NCBI RefSeq assembly: GCF_001691565.1 | Contig: NZ_MAYO01000003.1 | Coordinates: 1,340,766 to 1,404,765, forward strand | Direction of reading: 5' to 3' | Length of the DNA: 64,000 bases | Source of the DNA: Microbacterium oleivorans | GTDB taxonomy: Bacteria > Actinomycetota > Actinomycetes > Actinomycetales > Microbacteriaceae | Part shown: positions 53,933 to 61,919 of the stretch, piece after piece | How positions within the stretch are numbered: the stretch's first letter is position 1 | Layout: the number at the start of each line of letters is the position of its first letter | Made by a program: the position numbers and the translations under genes | Notes under the pieces: model-generated | The model's input: the letters and a program-made list of their open reading frames with translations, nothing else | What the model was told of the DNA's origin: nothing | Database searches by the model: none

Positions 53933-53938
53933 GGAGGT

Positions 53939-54763
53939 ATGCGTACCCGCGCGGACATCGAGTGCTGGCTGACCGACATGGACGGTGTCCTCGTCCACGA
54001 GAACACGCCGATCCCCGGTGCGGCCGAGCTCCTGGAGCAGTGGCGCCACGACGGCACCCCGTTCCTCGTCCTCACCAACAACTCGATCTTCACGCCGCGC
54101 GACCTCAGCGCACGGTTGCGCGCGTCCGGGCTCGTGGTGCCCGAGGAGTCGATCTGGACCTCGGCTCTCGCCACCGCGGACTTCCTCGCCTCGCAGAAGC
54201 CGGGCGGCACGGCCTTCGTCATCGGTGAAGCGGGTCTCACGACCGCACTCCACGAGGCGGGGTTCATCATGACCGAGACGAGTCCCGACTACGTCGTCGT
54301 CGGTGAGACGCGGAACTACTCCTTCGAGGCCATCACGAAAGCCATCCGGTTCATCGGCGCCGGGTCGCGTTTCATCGCCACCAATCCCGACGCCACCGGA
54401 CCCTCGATCCAGGGCGTCCTCCCGGCGACGGGGGCGATCTCGGCGCTCATCACGAAGGCGACCGGCAAAGAGCCCTACGTCGTCGGCAAGCCCAACCCGA
54501 TGATGTTCCGATCGGCGCTCAATCGCATCGGCGCGCACTCCGAGAACACCGGCATGATCGGCGACCGCATGGACACCGACGTCGTCGCCGGTATCGAGGC
54601 GGGGCTCCACACCGTGCTGGTGCTCACCGGCATCAGCGACGCCACCGAGATCGAACGCTATCCGTTCCGGCCCGACGAGATCCTGGACTCCGTGGCCGAC
54701 CTCGTCCGCGAAGAACCCCTCGAGAGCGACTCACCGGACGTCAACCCGTCGCTCGGACTCTGA
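53939..54763 (+). CDS. HAD-IIA family hydrolase (NagD-like)
   Basis: 274 aa. Motif I is WLTDMDGVLVHENTPIPGA with nucleophile Asp13 and Asp15. LVLTNNSIFTPRDLSARL is the motif II region with NN, as in NagD, phosphoglycolate and p-nitrophenyl phosphatases. Motif III/IV reads VVGKPNPMMFRSAL and GMIGDRMDTDVVAGIEAGLHTVLVLTG. The C2-type cap lies between residues 75 and 190. It removes phosphate from nucleotides or sugars, true substrate unknown. Stand-alone gene, convergent with the DUF427 gene. Confidence 0.9.
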   Translation: MRTRADIECWLTDMDGVLVHENTPIPGAAELLEQWRHDGTPFLVLTNNSIFTPRDLSARLRASGLVVPEESIWTSALATADFLASQKPGGTAFVIGEAGLTTALHEAGFIMTETSPDYVVVGETRNYSFEAITKAIRFIGAGSRFIATNPDATGPSIQGVLPATGAISALITKATGKEPYVVGKPNPMMFRSALNRIGAHSENTGMIGDRMDTDVVAGIEAGLHTVLVLTGISDATEIERYPFRPDEILDSVADLVREEPLESDSPDVNPSLGL

Positions 54764-54789
54764 GGAGCCCTCACCTCACCGGCTCGGGG

Positions 54790-55287
54790 TCACCACCCCA
54801 TCGAGCCCGGGGCGCCCTTGAACGGCCCCACCACCCGGGACGTGATCCACCCGCCGTAGAACCGACCCGGTTGCGGGGTGACGACCTCTCCCGCGACGGT
54901 GCACTCGTCCATCTGCTGCGCGTACACCGCGACGCGATCCGCGAGCTCCCCGTAGCCCGGCTCGGGGGTCGGATAGTTCCACGCCGCGGCCTCGCGCGTC
55001 TGACCGCCCCCGTGGACGTCGAGATACCGTGCACCGCCCTTGAACTCGCAGAAGGACGCCCCCTCGCCGCGTGTCAGCGCGCCGGCCACGAAGTCGGCGA
55101 TCGGCAGGTAGTAGACCGGCGGATGACTCGTCTCGAGGACCCGCAGAGCTCCAGTCGTCGCGACGATGCGCTCGCCGCCGAGGGTGATCGTCACGGTACC
55201 GTCGACCGGTTCGACGCGAGGGGGCCGGGGATAGTCCCAGACACTCTCCTGGCCGGGTCCGATCGGTTCGGGAGTGGGATGCCGCAT
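54790..55287 (-). CDS. DUF427 domain-containing protein
   Basis: 165 aa. The DUF427 core shows as RVEPVDGTVTITLGGERIVATTGALRVLETSHPPVYYLP in segments (TGALRVLETSHPPVYYLP is the clearest), CEFKGGARYLDV, AAWNYPTPEPGYGELADRVAVY and the final YGGWITSRVVGPFKG. The fold is small and beta-rich; the function is unknown, though some members are linked to nucleotidyl-type enzymes. GGAGGG lies only 1-3 nt before the ATG, too close for normal use, while TAATCT is 7 nt upstream. It is divergent from the COG2345 regulator. Confidence 0.9.
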   Translation of the reverse strand: MRHPTPEPIGPGQESVWDYPRPPRVEPVDGTVTITLGGERIVATTGALRVLETSHPPVYYLPIADFVAGALTRGEGASFCEFKGGARYLDVHGGGQTREAAAWNYPTPEPGYGELADRVAVYAQQMDECTVAGEVVTPQPGRFYGGWITSRVVGPFKGAPGSMGW

Positions 55288-55294
55288 GCCCTCC

Positions 55295-55300
55295 AGATTA
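55295..55300 (-). promoter_or_regulatory. -10 box TAATCT of the DUF427 gene, leaderless
   Basis: On the minus strand TAATCT, 7 nt, then ATG at 55287. Confidence 0.5.
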
Positions 55301-55348
55301 AGGGCGTAATCCCACCTGAGGGCCGTGCCCGGACAGGAGGCATCCCGC

Positions 55349-55354
55349 GATAAT
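55349..55354 (+). promoter_or_regulatory. -10 box GATAAT of the COG2345 regulator, leaderless
   Basis: GATAAT is followed by 6 nt and ATG at 55361. An ATG at 55325 upstream would precede the promoter and is rejected. Confidence 0.55.
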
Positions 55355-55360
55355 GAAGTC

Positions 55361-55984
55361 ATGACGGCCCGGCGCCCGACGGCCTACAACGCGATCTCCA
55401 CCTCTTCACGCGTGGAGATCCTCCACCTGCTGCAGACGACCCCGCAGCAGACCGTCGGCGAGCTCGTGGCGGCGACGAAACTGCACCCGAACACCGTCCG
55501 CGAGCACCTGCAGCGCCTCATCGAGCGCGGTTTCGTCGCGACCGAGGTCGAGAAGCGGACCGTGCGCGGCCGCCCACGCGTGTTCTACCGCGCCGTCGAC
55601 GGCGTGAGCGTGTCGAGCCCGGAGCACCGTCGCAAGGTGCAGGCCGCGGTCGAACGCGGCGACCTCATGCGTCGCGTCATGCCCGAGACGGCCGGGTCGC
55701 TCACCGGCGAGGAGCAGCATCAGCTCGACGCCCTCGTCGAGCAACTGCTCGACGGCGGGTTCGCGCCGGAGATCGACGAGGATGCGCTCACGATCGACCT
55801 CACCCCCTGCGCGCACGCCGCTGATCAGGCGGACCACCGCGACACGCTCTGCGATGTGCACCTCGGCTTGATGAAGGGCGCCCTGAGCGAGGCCGGTGGC
55901 CCGCTTGCGGTGGACGGCATGAGGGCGTCGTGCGACCCCCAGCAGTGCGTCATCCAGCTGATGCGTCGACGCCCGGACGCCTGA
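55361..55984 (+). CDS. COG2345-type transcriptional regulator with C-terminal cysteine cluster
   Basis: 207 aa. Winged helix at 15-80 with SRVEILHLLQTTPQQTVGEL, KLHPNTVREHLQRLIERGFV and the wing VRGRPRVFYRAVDG. The C-terminal half holds Cys150, Cys164, Cys191 and Cys196 (C-X13-C-X26-C-X4-C) together with several histidines, as expected for the SufR-like COG2345 group that carries an Fe-S cluster. It lies 127 nt upstream of cydABDC on the same strand, so it probably tunes the bd oxidase in response to oxygen, nitric oxide or iron. The cluster itself is an inference. Confidence 0.88.
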   Translation: MTARRPTAYNAISTSSRVEILHLLQTTPQQTVGELVAATKLHPNTVREHLQRLIERGFVATEVEKRTVRGRPRVFYRAVDGVSVSSPEHRRKVQAAVERGDLMRRVMPETAGSLTGEEQHQLDALVEQLLDGGFAPEIDEDALTIDLTPCAHAADQADHRDTLCDVHLGLMKGALSEAGGPLAVDGMRASCDPQQCVIQLMRRRPDA

Positions 55985-56072
55985 CCGACCGGCTCCCTCC
56001 CTCACCCCTGACCAGGTGATTCTTCCGGGCGCCATTTTGCACGGCCCATCCTCGGACGCGCTCCGTCGCCTC

Positions 56073-56090
56073 GTTCTACCGTGAGAGAAC
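56073..56090. promoter_or_regulatory. cydA promoter (TACCGT) inside a candidate operator
   Basis: TACCGT (56077-56082) predicts a start at about 56089, leaving a short leader with GAAGGA before the GTG. The imperfect inverted repeat GTTCTACC-GT-GAGAGAAC covers exactly this box (perfect outer arms GTTCT/AGAAC). A bound repressor would block RNA polymerase. Confidence 0.5.
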
Positions 56091-56111
56091 ACCCGTGGAA
56101 GGACCAAACCC

Positions 56112-57539
56112 GTGGACTTTCTGGACCCGCTCATCCTGGCGCGCTGGCAGTTCGGACTGACGACGCTGTACCACTACCTGTTCGTTCCCTTGACGCTCGG
56201 CATGGCACTCACCGTGGCGATCTTCCAGACGATCTGGCACCGCACCGGCGACGTGAAGTGGCTGCACCTCACCCGCCTGTTCGGCAAGATCTTCCTGATC
56301 AACTTCGCCATGGGCGTCGTCACCGGCATCGTGCAGGAGTTCCAGTTCGGCATGAACTGGTCCGACTACTCCCGCTTCGTCGGCGATGTGTTCGGAGCCC
56401 CCCTCGCCTTCGAGGGCCTCATGGCCTTCTTCTTCGAGGCGACCTTCATCGGCTTGTGGATCTTCGGATGGGACAAGCTGCCCCGCCGCATCCATCTGCT
56501 CACCATCTGGGCGACCGCATTCGGCTCGATCCTGTCGGCCTACTTCATCCTCACCGCGAACGCGTTCATGCAGAACCCGGTCGGATACCAGCTGAACCCC
56601 GAGACCGGCCGGGCGGAGCTCAAGAACTTCTTCGAGCTCCTCACCAATCCGGTGGCGCTCGCCGCCTTCCCGCACACGATCTTCGCGGCGTTCATGTTCG
56701 CCGCGTCCGTCATCATCGCCGTCGCCGCCTGGCACCTGCGTCGCGGTCAGCACGTCGAGACGATGCGCCCCGCCCTGCGATACGGCATGTGGTTCATGAT
56801 CATCTCCTTCGCCGGCACCGCGATCAGCGGCGACCAGCTGGGACTCGTCATGGTCGAGACCCAGCCCATGAAGATGGCGGCTGCCGAAGCCCTCTGGAAC
56901 ACCGCGTGCGGGGCCGACGCGTCCTTCTCGATCTTCTCCATCGGCACGCCCGACGGCACCGCCGAGGTCTGGTCGCTCCGCGTGCCCTACCTGCTCTCGT
57001 TCCTCTCCACGCACAGCCTCGACGGCTGCGTCGAGGGCCTCAACAACCTGCAGGAGCTCTACACGCAGAAGTTCGGCGCGGGCATCGACTACATGCCCGA
57101 GATCTGGGTCACCTACTGGTCGTTCCGCTGGATGATGGGCTTCGGCGGTATCGCGACCCTCATCTCGGTCGCCGGTCTCTGGGTCACGCGGAAGAAGGCC
57201 ACGCGCCCCGTCGCCGGCTGGATGTGGCGCATCGCGATCTGGTCCGCACCGCTGCCGCTGTTCGGCAGTCTGGTCGGCTGGATCTTCACCGAGATGGGCC
57301 GCCAGCCCTGGATCGTCTTCAGTCTCATGCACACCTCCGACGGCGTCTCACCGAACGTCCCCGGGTGGACGGTGCTCATCTCGCTCGTCGCCTTCACCGC
57401 GATCTACGCGTCGCTCGCCGTCGTCGAGTTCCGCCTCATCCTGAAGGCCGCGCAGAAGGGGCCCGATCCGCTGCCCGGCCCCGATGACCCCGACCCGCGC
57501 GACCTGCCGGTCGACCAGACCCCCTCGACGGTCTACTAG
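56112..57539 (+). CDS. cydA: Cytochrome bd ubiquinol/menaquinol oxidase subunit I
   Basis: 475 aa, the short Q-loop form found in actinobacteria. The start is GTG after GAAGGA. Conserved pieces are RWQFGLTTLYHYLFVPLTLGMAL with the first haem-ligand His, FGMNWSDYSRFVGDVFGAPLAFEGLMAFFFE in segments, the axial ligand regions around AAFPHTIFAAFMFAAS, and GRQPWIVF near residue 400. It carries haems b558, b595 and d and reduces oxygen to water with high affinity. First gene of cydABDC; cydB follows after 9 nt. Confidence 0.97.
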   Translation: MDFLDPLILARWQFGLTTLYHYLFVPLTLGMALTVAIFQTIWHRTGDVKWLHLTRLFGKIFLINFAMGVVTGIVQEFQFGMNWSDYSRFVGDVFGAPLAFEGLMAFFFEATFIGLWIFGWDKLPRRIHLLTIWATAFGSILSAYFILTANAFMQNPVGYQLNPETGRAELKNFFELLTNPVALAAFPHTIFAAFMFAASVIIAVAAWHLRRGQHVETMRPALRYGMWFMIISFAGTAISGDQLGLVMVETQPMKMAAAEALWNTACGADASFSIFSIGTPDGTAEVWSLRVPYLLSFLSTHSLDGCVEGLNNLQELYTQKFGAGIDYMPEIWVTYWSFRWMMGFGGIATLISVAGLWVTRKKATRPVAGWMWRIAIWSAPLPLFGSLVGWIFTEMGRQPWIVFSLMHTSDGVSPNVPGWTVLISLVAFTAIYASLAVVEFRLILKAAQKGPDPLPGPDDPDPRDLPVDQTPSTVY

Positions 57540-57548
57540 GAGCACGCC

Positions 57549-58583
57549 ATGGATCTCGCCTACCTCTGGTTCTTCATCGTCGGTGTGTTCTTCGTCGGCT
57601 ACTTCGTGCTCGACGGCTTCGACTTCGGCGTCGGGATGAGCCTGCCGTTCCTCGGCCGCGACGAGGTCTCGCGCCGCCAGGTGATCAACACGATCGGCCC
57701 CGTGTGGGACCTCAACGAGACCTGGGTCATCGTCGCCGGCGCCTGCCTGTTCGCCGCGTTCCCGGAGTGGTACGCGACGCTGTTCAGCGGGTTCTACCTG
57801 CCGCTGCTGCTCATCCTGCTCGCGCTCATCCTGCGCGGCGTCTCGTTCGAATACCGCCACCAGCGCGAGGGCCTCGCCTGGAAGCGCGGCTTCGACCGGA
57901 TGATCGTCATCGGCTCGGTCATCCCCGCGCTGCTGTGGGGCGTCGCGTTCGGCAACATCGTGCAGGGCGTCCCGATCGACGCCGACAAGAACGTCACGGG
58001 CACCCTCTTCGACCTGCTGAACCCGTATGCCCTGTGCGTCGGGATCACGACGCTTCTTCTCTTCTTCCTCCACGGCGTCTACTTCGTCGGTTTGAAAGCC
58101 GACGGCCAGGTGAAGGAGGACGCGCACCGGCTCGCACGCCGCGCCGCCCTCCCGACGATCGTCTTCGCAGCCGCCACCGTCGTCTGGACGACCCTCATCG
58201 CGATGGAACGCGACGCCCCGCTGATCGCGGCGGTGATCGGATGCGGCGCGGCCGCCGCGATCGCTCTGCTCGCCTCCGCGGTCGCCAACGTCCGGCGGCG
58301 TGACGGCTGGGCTTTCGCGCTCGGTGCCGTCACGATCGTCACCGCGGTCCTCACGCTGTGGTTCGCGCTGTTCCCGTATGTCATGCCGTCCTCGACCGAC
58401 CCGGCGTTCTCGCTCACGATCGAGAACGCCTCCAGCACCGATTACACGCTGACGGTCATGACGTGGGCGGCGGTCATCTTCCTGCCCGGCATCCTCGCCT
58501 ACCAGGCGTGGACCTACTGGGTGTTCCGCAAGCGCATCACGCGGGTGCAGATCGAGAAGGCGGATGCCGCGGCTGCTCACTGA
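57549..58583 (+). CDS. cydB: Cytochrome bd oxidase subunit II
   Basis: 344 aa with eight to nine membrane segments. The N terminus LAYLWFFIVGVFFVGYFVLDGFDFGVGM is diagnostic, followed by IGPVWDLNETWVIVAGACLFAAFPEWYATLFSGFYLPL in segments and SFEYRHQ. CydB completes the oxidase with CydA. AGGAG lies 6 nt before the ATG. Confidence 0.97.
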   Translation: MDLAYLWFFIVGVFFVGYFVLDGFDFGVGMSLPFLGRDEVSRRQVINTIGPVWDLNETWVIVAGACLFAAFPEWYATLFSGFYLPLLLILLALILRGVSFEYRHQREGLAWKRGFDRMIVIGSVIPALLWGVAFGNIVQGVPIDADKNVTGTLFDLLNPYALCVGITTLLLFFLHGVYFVGLKADGQVKEDAHRLARRAALPTIVFAAATVVWTTLIAMERDAPLIAAVIGCGAAAAIALLASAVANVRRRDGWAFALGAVTIVTAVLTLWFALFPYVMPSSTDPAFSLTIENASSTDYTLTVMTWAAVIFLPGILAYQAWTYWVFRKRITRVQIEKADAAAAH

Positions 58584-58603
58584 GCACGCGGAGGGAACGA
58601 GCC

Positions 58604-60241
58604 ATGTCAGACGACGCCACGCCGCGGCAGCCGCCGATCGACCCGCGGCTGTGGCGGTACGCGACGGCATCCCGATCCTTCTTCGTCGTCATCGCGCTCC
58701 TTTCCATCCTGCAGACGGCTGCGATCGTCGGGTTCGCCTTCTTCACGACGCGCGCGATCGTCGACGCGATAGCGGGCGAGGATGTCACGGGAACCCTCCT
58801 CGCCCTGGCCGGCGTGGTCCTCGCGCGCTCCGTCCTCTCATTCCTGCGTGAGCGGGTCGCGGCGCGGGCCTCCGCCCGCGTCGAGTCGCAGCTCAGGGAC
58901 GCGGTGCTCGACGCCGTCGCACGGTTGGGCCCCGGCTGGACGGCGACGCGCAGCACCTCGCATCTCGCACTCATCGCAGGTCGGGGACTCGACGCGCTCG
59001 AACCCTACGTCGGCCGGTACCTGCCGCAGCTCGTCCAGACCGTGATCGCGACGCCGGTCATCGTCGCCGTGATGTGGTCCGCCGACGCGATCTCAGGACT
59101 CACGGTCGTTCTCACCCTCCCCCTCATCCCGATCTTCATGATCCTCATCGGCCTCGCGACCCGCTCCGTGCAGCGACGGCAGTGGGAGACCCTGACGCGG
59201 CTCGCGACACGGTTCTCCGAGACCCTTCAGGGGCTGTCGACGCTGACCGTGTTCGGCCGGCAGCGTCGCGCCGCCGACACCATCGAACGCGTGACCGACG
59301 ACTACCGCCGCGAGACGATGACGGTGCTGCGCGTGTCGTTCCTGTCGGGTTTCGCCCTCGAGTTCCTCGCATCGATCTCGGTCGCGATCGTCGCGGTGGC
59401 GATCGGGTTCCGCCTGATCGACGGCTCGCTGACGTTGAGCGTCGGTCTGTTCGTGCTCCTCCTCGCGCCCGACGCGTTCCTGCCGCTGCGTCAGGTCGGC
59501 GTGCAGTTCCACGCCTCCAGTGAGGGCGTCGCAGCTACGCAGGATGTCTTCGCCGTTCTCGATGACGTGGCTGCGGCATCCGCCGGGCCCGCGCCGGGCC
59601 CCGCACCGACCGGGTCGGACCACGCGCTGCGCGTGGCTGGCGTGAGGGTGCGGGATCTGCCGCCCGTCGACCTCGAGGCACGATCGGGCGAGATCGTCCT
59701 GATCGAGGGGCCGAGCGGCGCGGGTAAATCGAGTCTGCTGCACGCACTCCTCGGGTTCGCGCCCGCAACGGGTCGCATCGAGTTCGACGGCGCCGCCGTC
59801 TCCTCGCTCGCACCGTCGGCGTGGCTCGCCTGGGCCGGCCAGCGCCCCGGTCTCGCCGCCGGCACCGTCGCGCAGAACATCCGCCTCGGCGACGCCGACA
59901 TGCCCCTCGAGACCGTTCGAGAAGCCCTCTCCCTCGTGGGTCTCGGCGACCTCGATCCCGACCGGGTGCTCGGCGTGCAGGGGGCGGGACTGTCGGGCGG
60001 CCAGGCGCAGCGCGTCGCCGTGGCCCGGGCGGTCGCCCGTCACCTACGCGGTCACGCTCCCGTGCTCGCGCTCGACGAGCCATCCGCAGCCCTCGACGCG
60101 ACTGCGGAAGGCCACCTCTGGCGATCGCTGCGTCAGGTGGCGGATGCCGGTGCCCTCATCCTCCTGGTCTCGCACCGCGAGAGCGCCCGGGCCATCGCCG
60201 ACCGGGTTGTGCAACTGTCCGGCGCGGAGGTCACAGCATGA
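58604..60241 (+). CDS. cydD: ABC transporter CydD, bd oxidase assembly
   Basis: 545 aa half-transporter. Six membrane helices in residues 25-300, then a nucleotide-binding domain with Walker A IEGPSGAGKSSLLHALLG near residue 370, the signature GLSGGQAQRVAVARAVA and Walker B PVLALDEPSAALDA. CydDC exports cysteine/glutathione or haem-related reductant needed for bd oxidase maturation. The start ATG has GAGGGAACGAG upstream. The stop overlaps cydC (ATGA). Confidence 0.95.
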   Translation: MSDDATPRQPPIDPRLWRYATASRSFFVVIALLSILQTAAIVGFAFFTTRAIVDAIAGEDVTGTLLALAGVVLARSVLSFLRERVAARASARVESQLRDAVLDAVARLGPGWTATRSTSHLALIAGRGLDALEPYVGRYLPQLVQTVIATPVIVAVMWSADAISGLTVVLTLPLIPIFMILIGLATRSVQRRQWETLTRLATRFSETLQGLSTLTVFGRQRRAADTIERVTDDYRRETMTVLRVSFLSGFALEFLASISVAIVAVAIGFRLIDGSLTLSVGLFVLLLAPDAFLPLRQVGVQFHASSEGVAATQDVFAVLDDVAAASAGPAPGPAPTGSDHALRVAGVRVRDLPPVDLEARSGEIVLIEGPSGAGKSSLLHALLGFAPATGRIEFDGAAVSSLAPSAWLAWAGQRPGLAAGTVAQNIRLGDADMPLETVREALSLVGLGDLDPDRVLGVQGAGLSGGQAQRVAVARAVARHLRGHAPVLALDEPSAALDATAEGHLWRSLRQVADAGALILLVSHRESARAIADRVVQLSGAEVTA

Positions 60242-61902
60242 CGACCACGCGTGACGTCCTCCGCGACGCGATCCCGACGCCTCGCCGGTTCTGGCACGCA
60301 CTCGCGTCGGGATTCCTGTCGGAGGCGTCGGCCGTCGCACTGCTCGCCGTCAGCGCGTGGCTCATCGTCCGCGCCTCGGAGCAGCCGCTCGTCATGTACG
60401 TCACGATGGCGGTCGTCGGGGTTCGCGCCTTCGCCCTCTCGCGGGCGGTCTTCCGCTACACCGAGCGCCTGGCGAGCCACGACGCCGTCCTGCGGCAGCT
60501 CGCCCGCACGCGCACCGATCTCGTGCGGCGACTGCTCCCCCACGCCCCCGCAGGACTCGCCTCGTCGGCGCGCGGTTCCGCCTCGGCCGCACTCGTCGAC
60601 GACGTCGATGAACTGCAGAACCTCTCTCTCCGCGTGATCCTGCCGCTCGTGTCGTCGGCGACCGTCGCGGTGGGATCGGTCATCCTCGTCGCGCTCGTGT
60701 GGTGGCCGGCCGCTCTGACACTCCTGGGGTGCCTCGTCGCGGCCGCACTCGCGTCGCTGGCATGGGGGTGGGCGGCAGGCGCCCGCGCGGAGCGATCGAT
60801 CGCGCCCCTGCGCGCGCGACTGCGCGACGCGGTCCTCGACCATCTCTCGCGGCTCGACGTCCTCGTCGCCTTCGGTGCGGAGCGCACCTCGCGTGCCGCG
60901 GTCCGCGACGCCGATGCCGCGCTCCGCCGCGCCGTCCTTCGCCGGGCGGGCGCGCAGGCCGGCACGGCTGCTCTCGTCTCGCTCGCCGCCGGCGCCGCGA
61001 CGGTCACCGCGCTCCTGGTCGCTGTTCCGGCAGTCGGGACCGACGGTCTCTCGGGTCCAGCTCTCGGCGTCGCCGTCCTCGTTCCGATGGCGGTGTTCGA
61101 GGTGTTCGCTGCCGTCCCCCTCGCCGCGTCCGCCTGGCGGCAGGTGCGGGCCGCGGCATCCCGTGTCGCGGGGGTCGTCCCCGCGTCGGTCCCCGTCGAG
61201 ATCCCTGCGGTGGGAACGCCGACCGGCGAGGCTCCCTCGCTCGGCGAGGGGCTCAGATTGCGCGGCGTCGCGGTCCGCTGGCCCGGAGCGGGCGAGCCCG
61301 CGCTCTCGGACGTGGACCTCGATGTCCGTCCCGGAGAGCGCCTCCACGTCGTCGGAGCGAGCGGTGCCGGCAAGTCGACGCTCGCCCACGCGCTCGTGCG
61401 GTTCCTCGCTGTCACCGGCGAGTACACGATCGGTGGCCGTTCGGTCGACGAGATCGCCCCCGACGACCTGCGGCTGACCGTGGGGCTCTGCGAGCAGCAT
61501 CCGATGCTCTTCGATGAAGACATCCGACAGAACCTGCTGTTCGCGCGCGACACCGCCACCGACATGGAGCTCGAGGCCGTGCTGGAGCGGGTCGGACTGG
61601 GCGACTGGCTCCGGGCGCGCGGCGGACTCGGCGCGAGGGTCGGCGAGCGCGGCGCGCTGGTCTCGGGAGGTCAGGCACAGCGCATCTCGCTCGCGCGGGC
61701 GCTTCTGCGCGGGTTCCCGGTCCTGATCCTCGACGAGCCGACGGCGGGGGTGGACCCGGCCGCCGCAGACGCACTGCTGGGCGATCTGCTGGGAGCCGTC
61801 GACCAGACGCACGCGGTCGTGCTCATCTCGCATGCGGAGGTGCCGGCATCCCTCGTCGATCGCACCGTGCGGGTCGAAGACGGCCGGCTGACGCCTGCCT
61901 GA
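60238..61902 (+). CDS. cydC: ABC transporter CydC, bd oxidase assembly
   Basis: 554 aa partner of CydD. Membrane domain with FLSEASAVALLAVSAWLIVRASEQP and FRYTERLASHDAVLRQLARTRTDL (CydC-typical) followed by a nucleotide-binding domain with Walker A VVGASGAGKSTLAHAL, signature LVSGGQAQRISLARALLRG and Walker B PVLILDEPTAGVDP. It ends the cyd operon and is convergent with the SDR-DUF2867 gene, 17 nt away. Confidence 0.95.
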   Translation: MTTTRDVLRDAIPTPRRFWHALASGFLSEASAVALLAVSAWLIVRASEQPLVMYVTMAVVGVRAFALSRAVFRYTERLASHDAVLRQLARTRTDLVRRLLPHAPAGLASSARGSASAALVDDVDELQNLSLRVILPLVSSATVAVGSVILVALVWWPAALTLLGCLVAAALASLAWGWAAGARAERSIAPLRARLRDAVLDHLSRLDVLVAFGAERTSRAAVRDADAALRRAVLRRAGAQAGTAALVSLAAGAATVTALLVAVPAVGTDGLSGPALGVAVLVPMAVFEVFAAVPLAASAWRQVRAAASRVAGVVPASVPVEIPAVGTPTGEAPSLGEGLRLRGVAVRWPGAGEPALSDVDLDVRPGERLHVVGASGAGKSTLAHALVRFLAVTGEYTIGGRSVDEIAPDDLRLTVGLCEQHPMLFDEDIRQNLLFARDTATDMELEAVLERVGLGDWLRARGGLGARVGERGALVSGGQAQRISLARALLRGFPVLILDEPTAGVDPAAADALLGDLLGAVDQTHAVVLISHAEVPASLVDRTVRVEDGRLTPA

Positions 61903-61919
61903 CCCCAGCCGGCCGTGGT

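Noticed and set aside
55288..55300. GGAGGG as Shine-Dalgarno for the DUF427 gene
   Set aside because: It lies 1-3 nt from the ATG, too close to work; the TAATCT box 7 nt upstream explains the start better.
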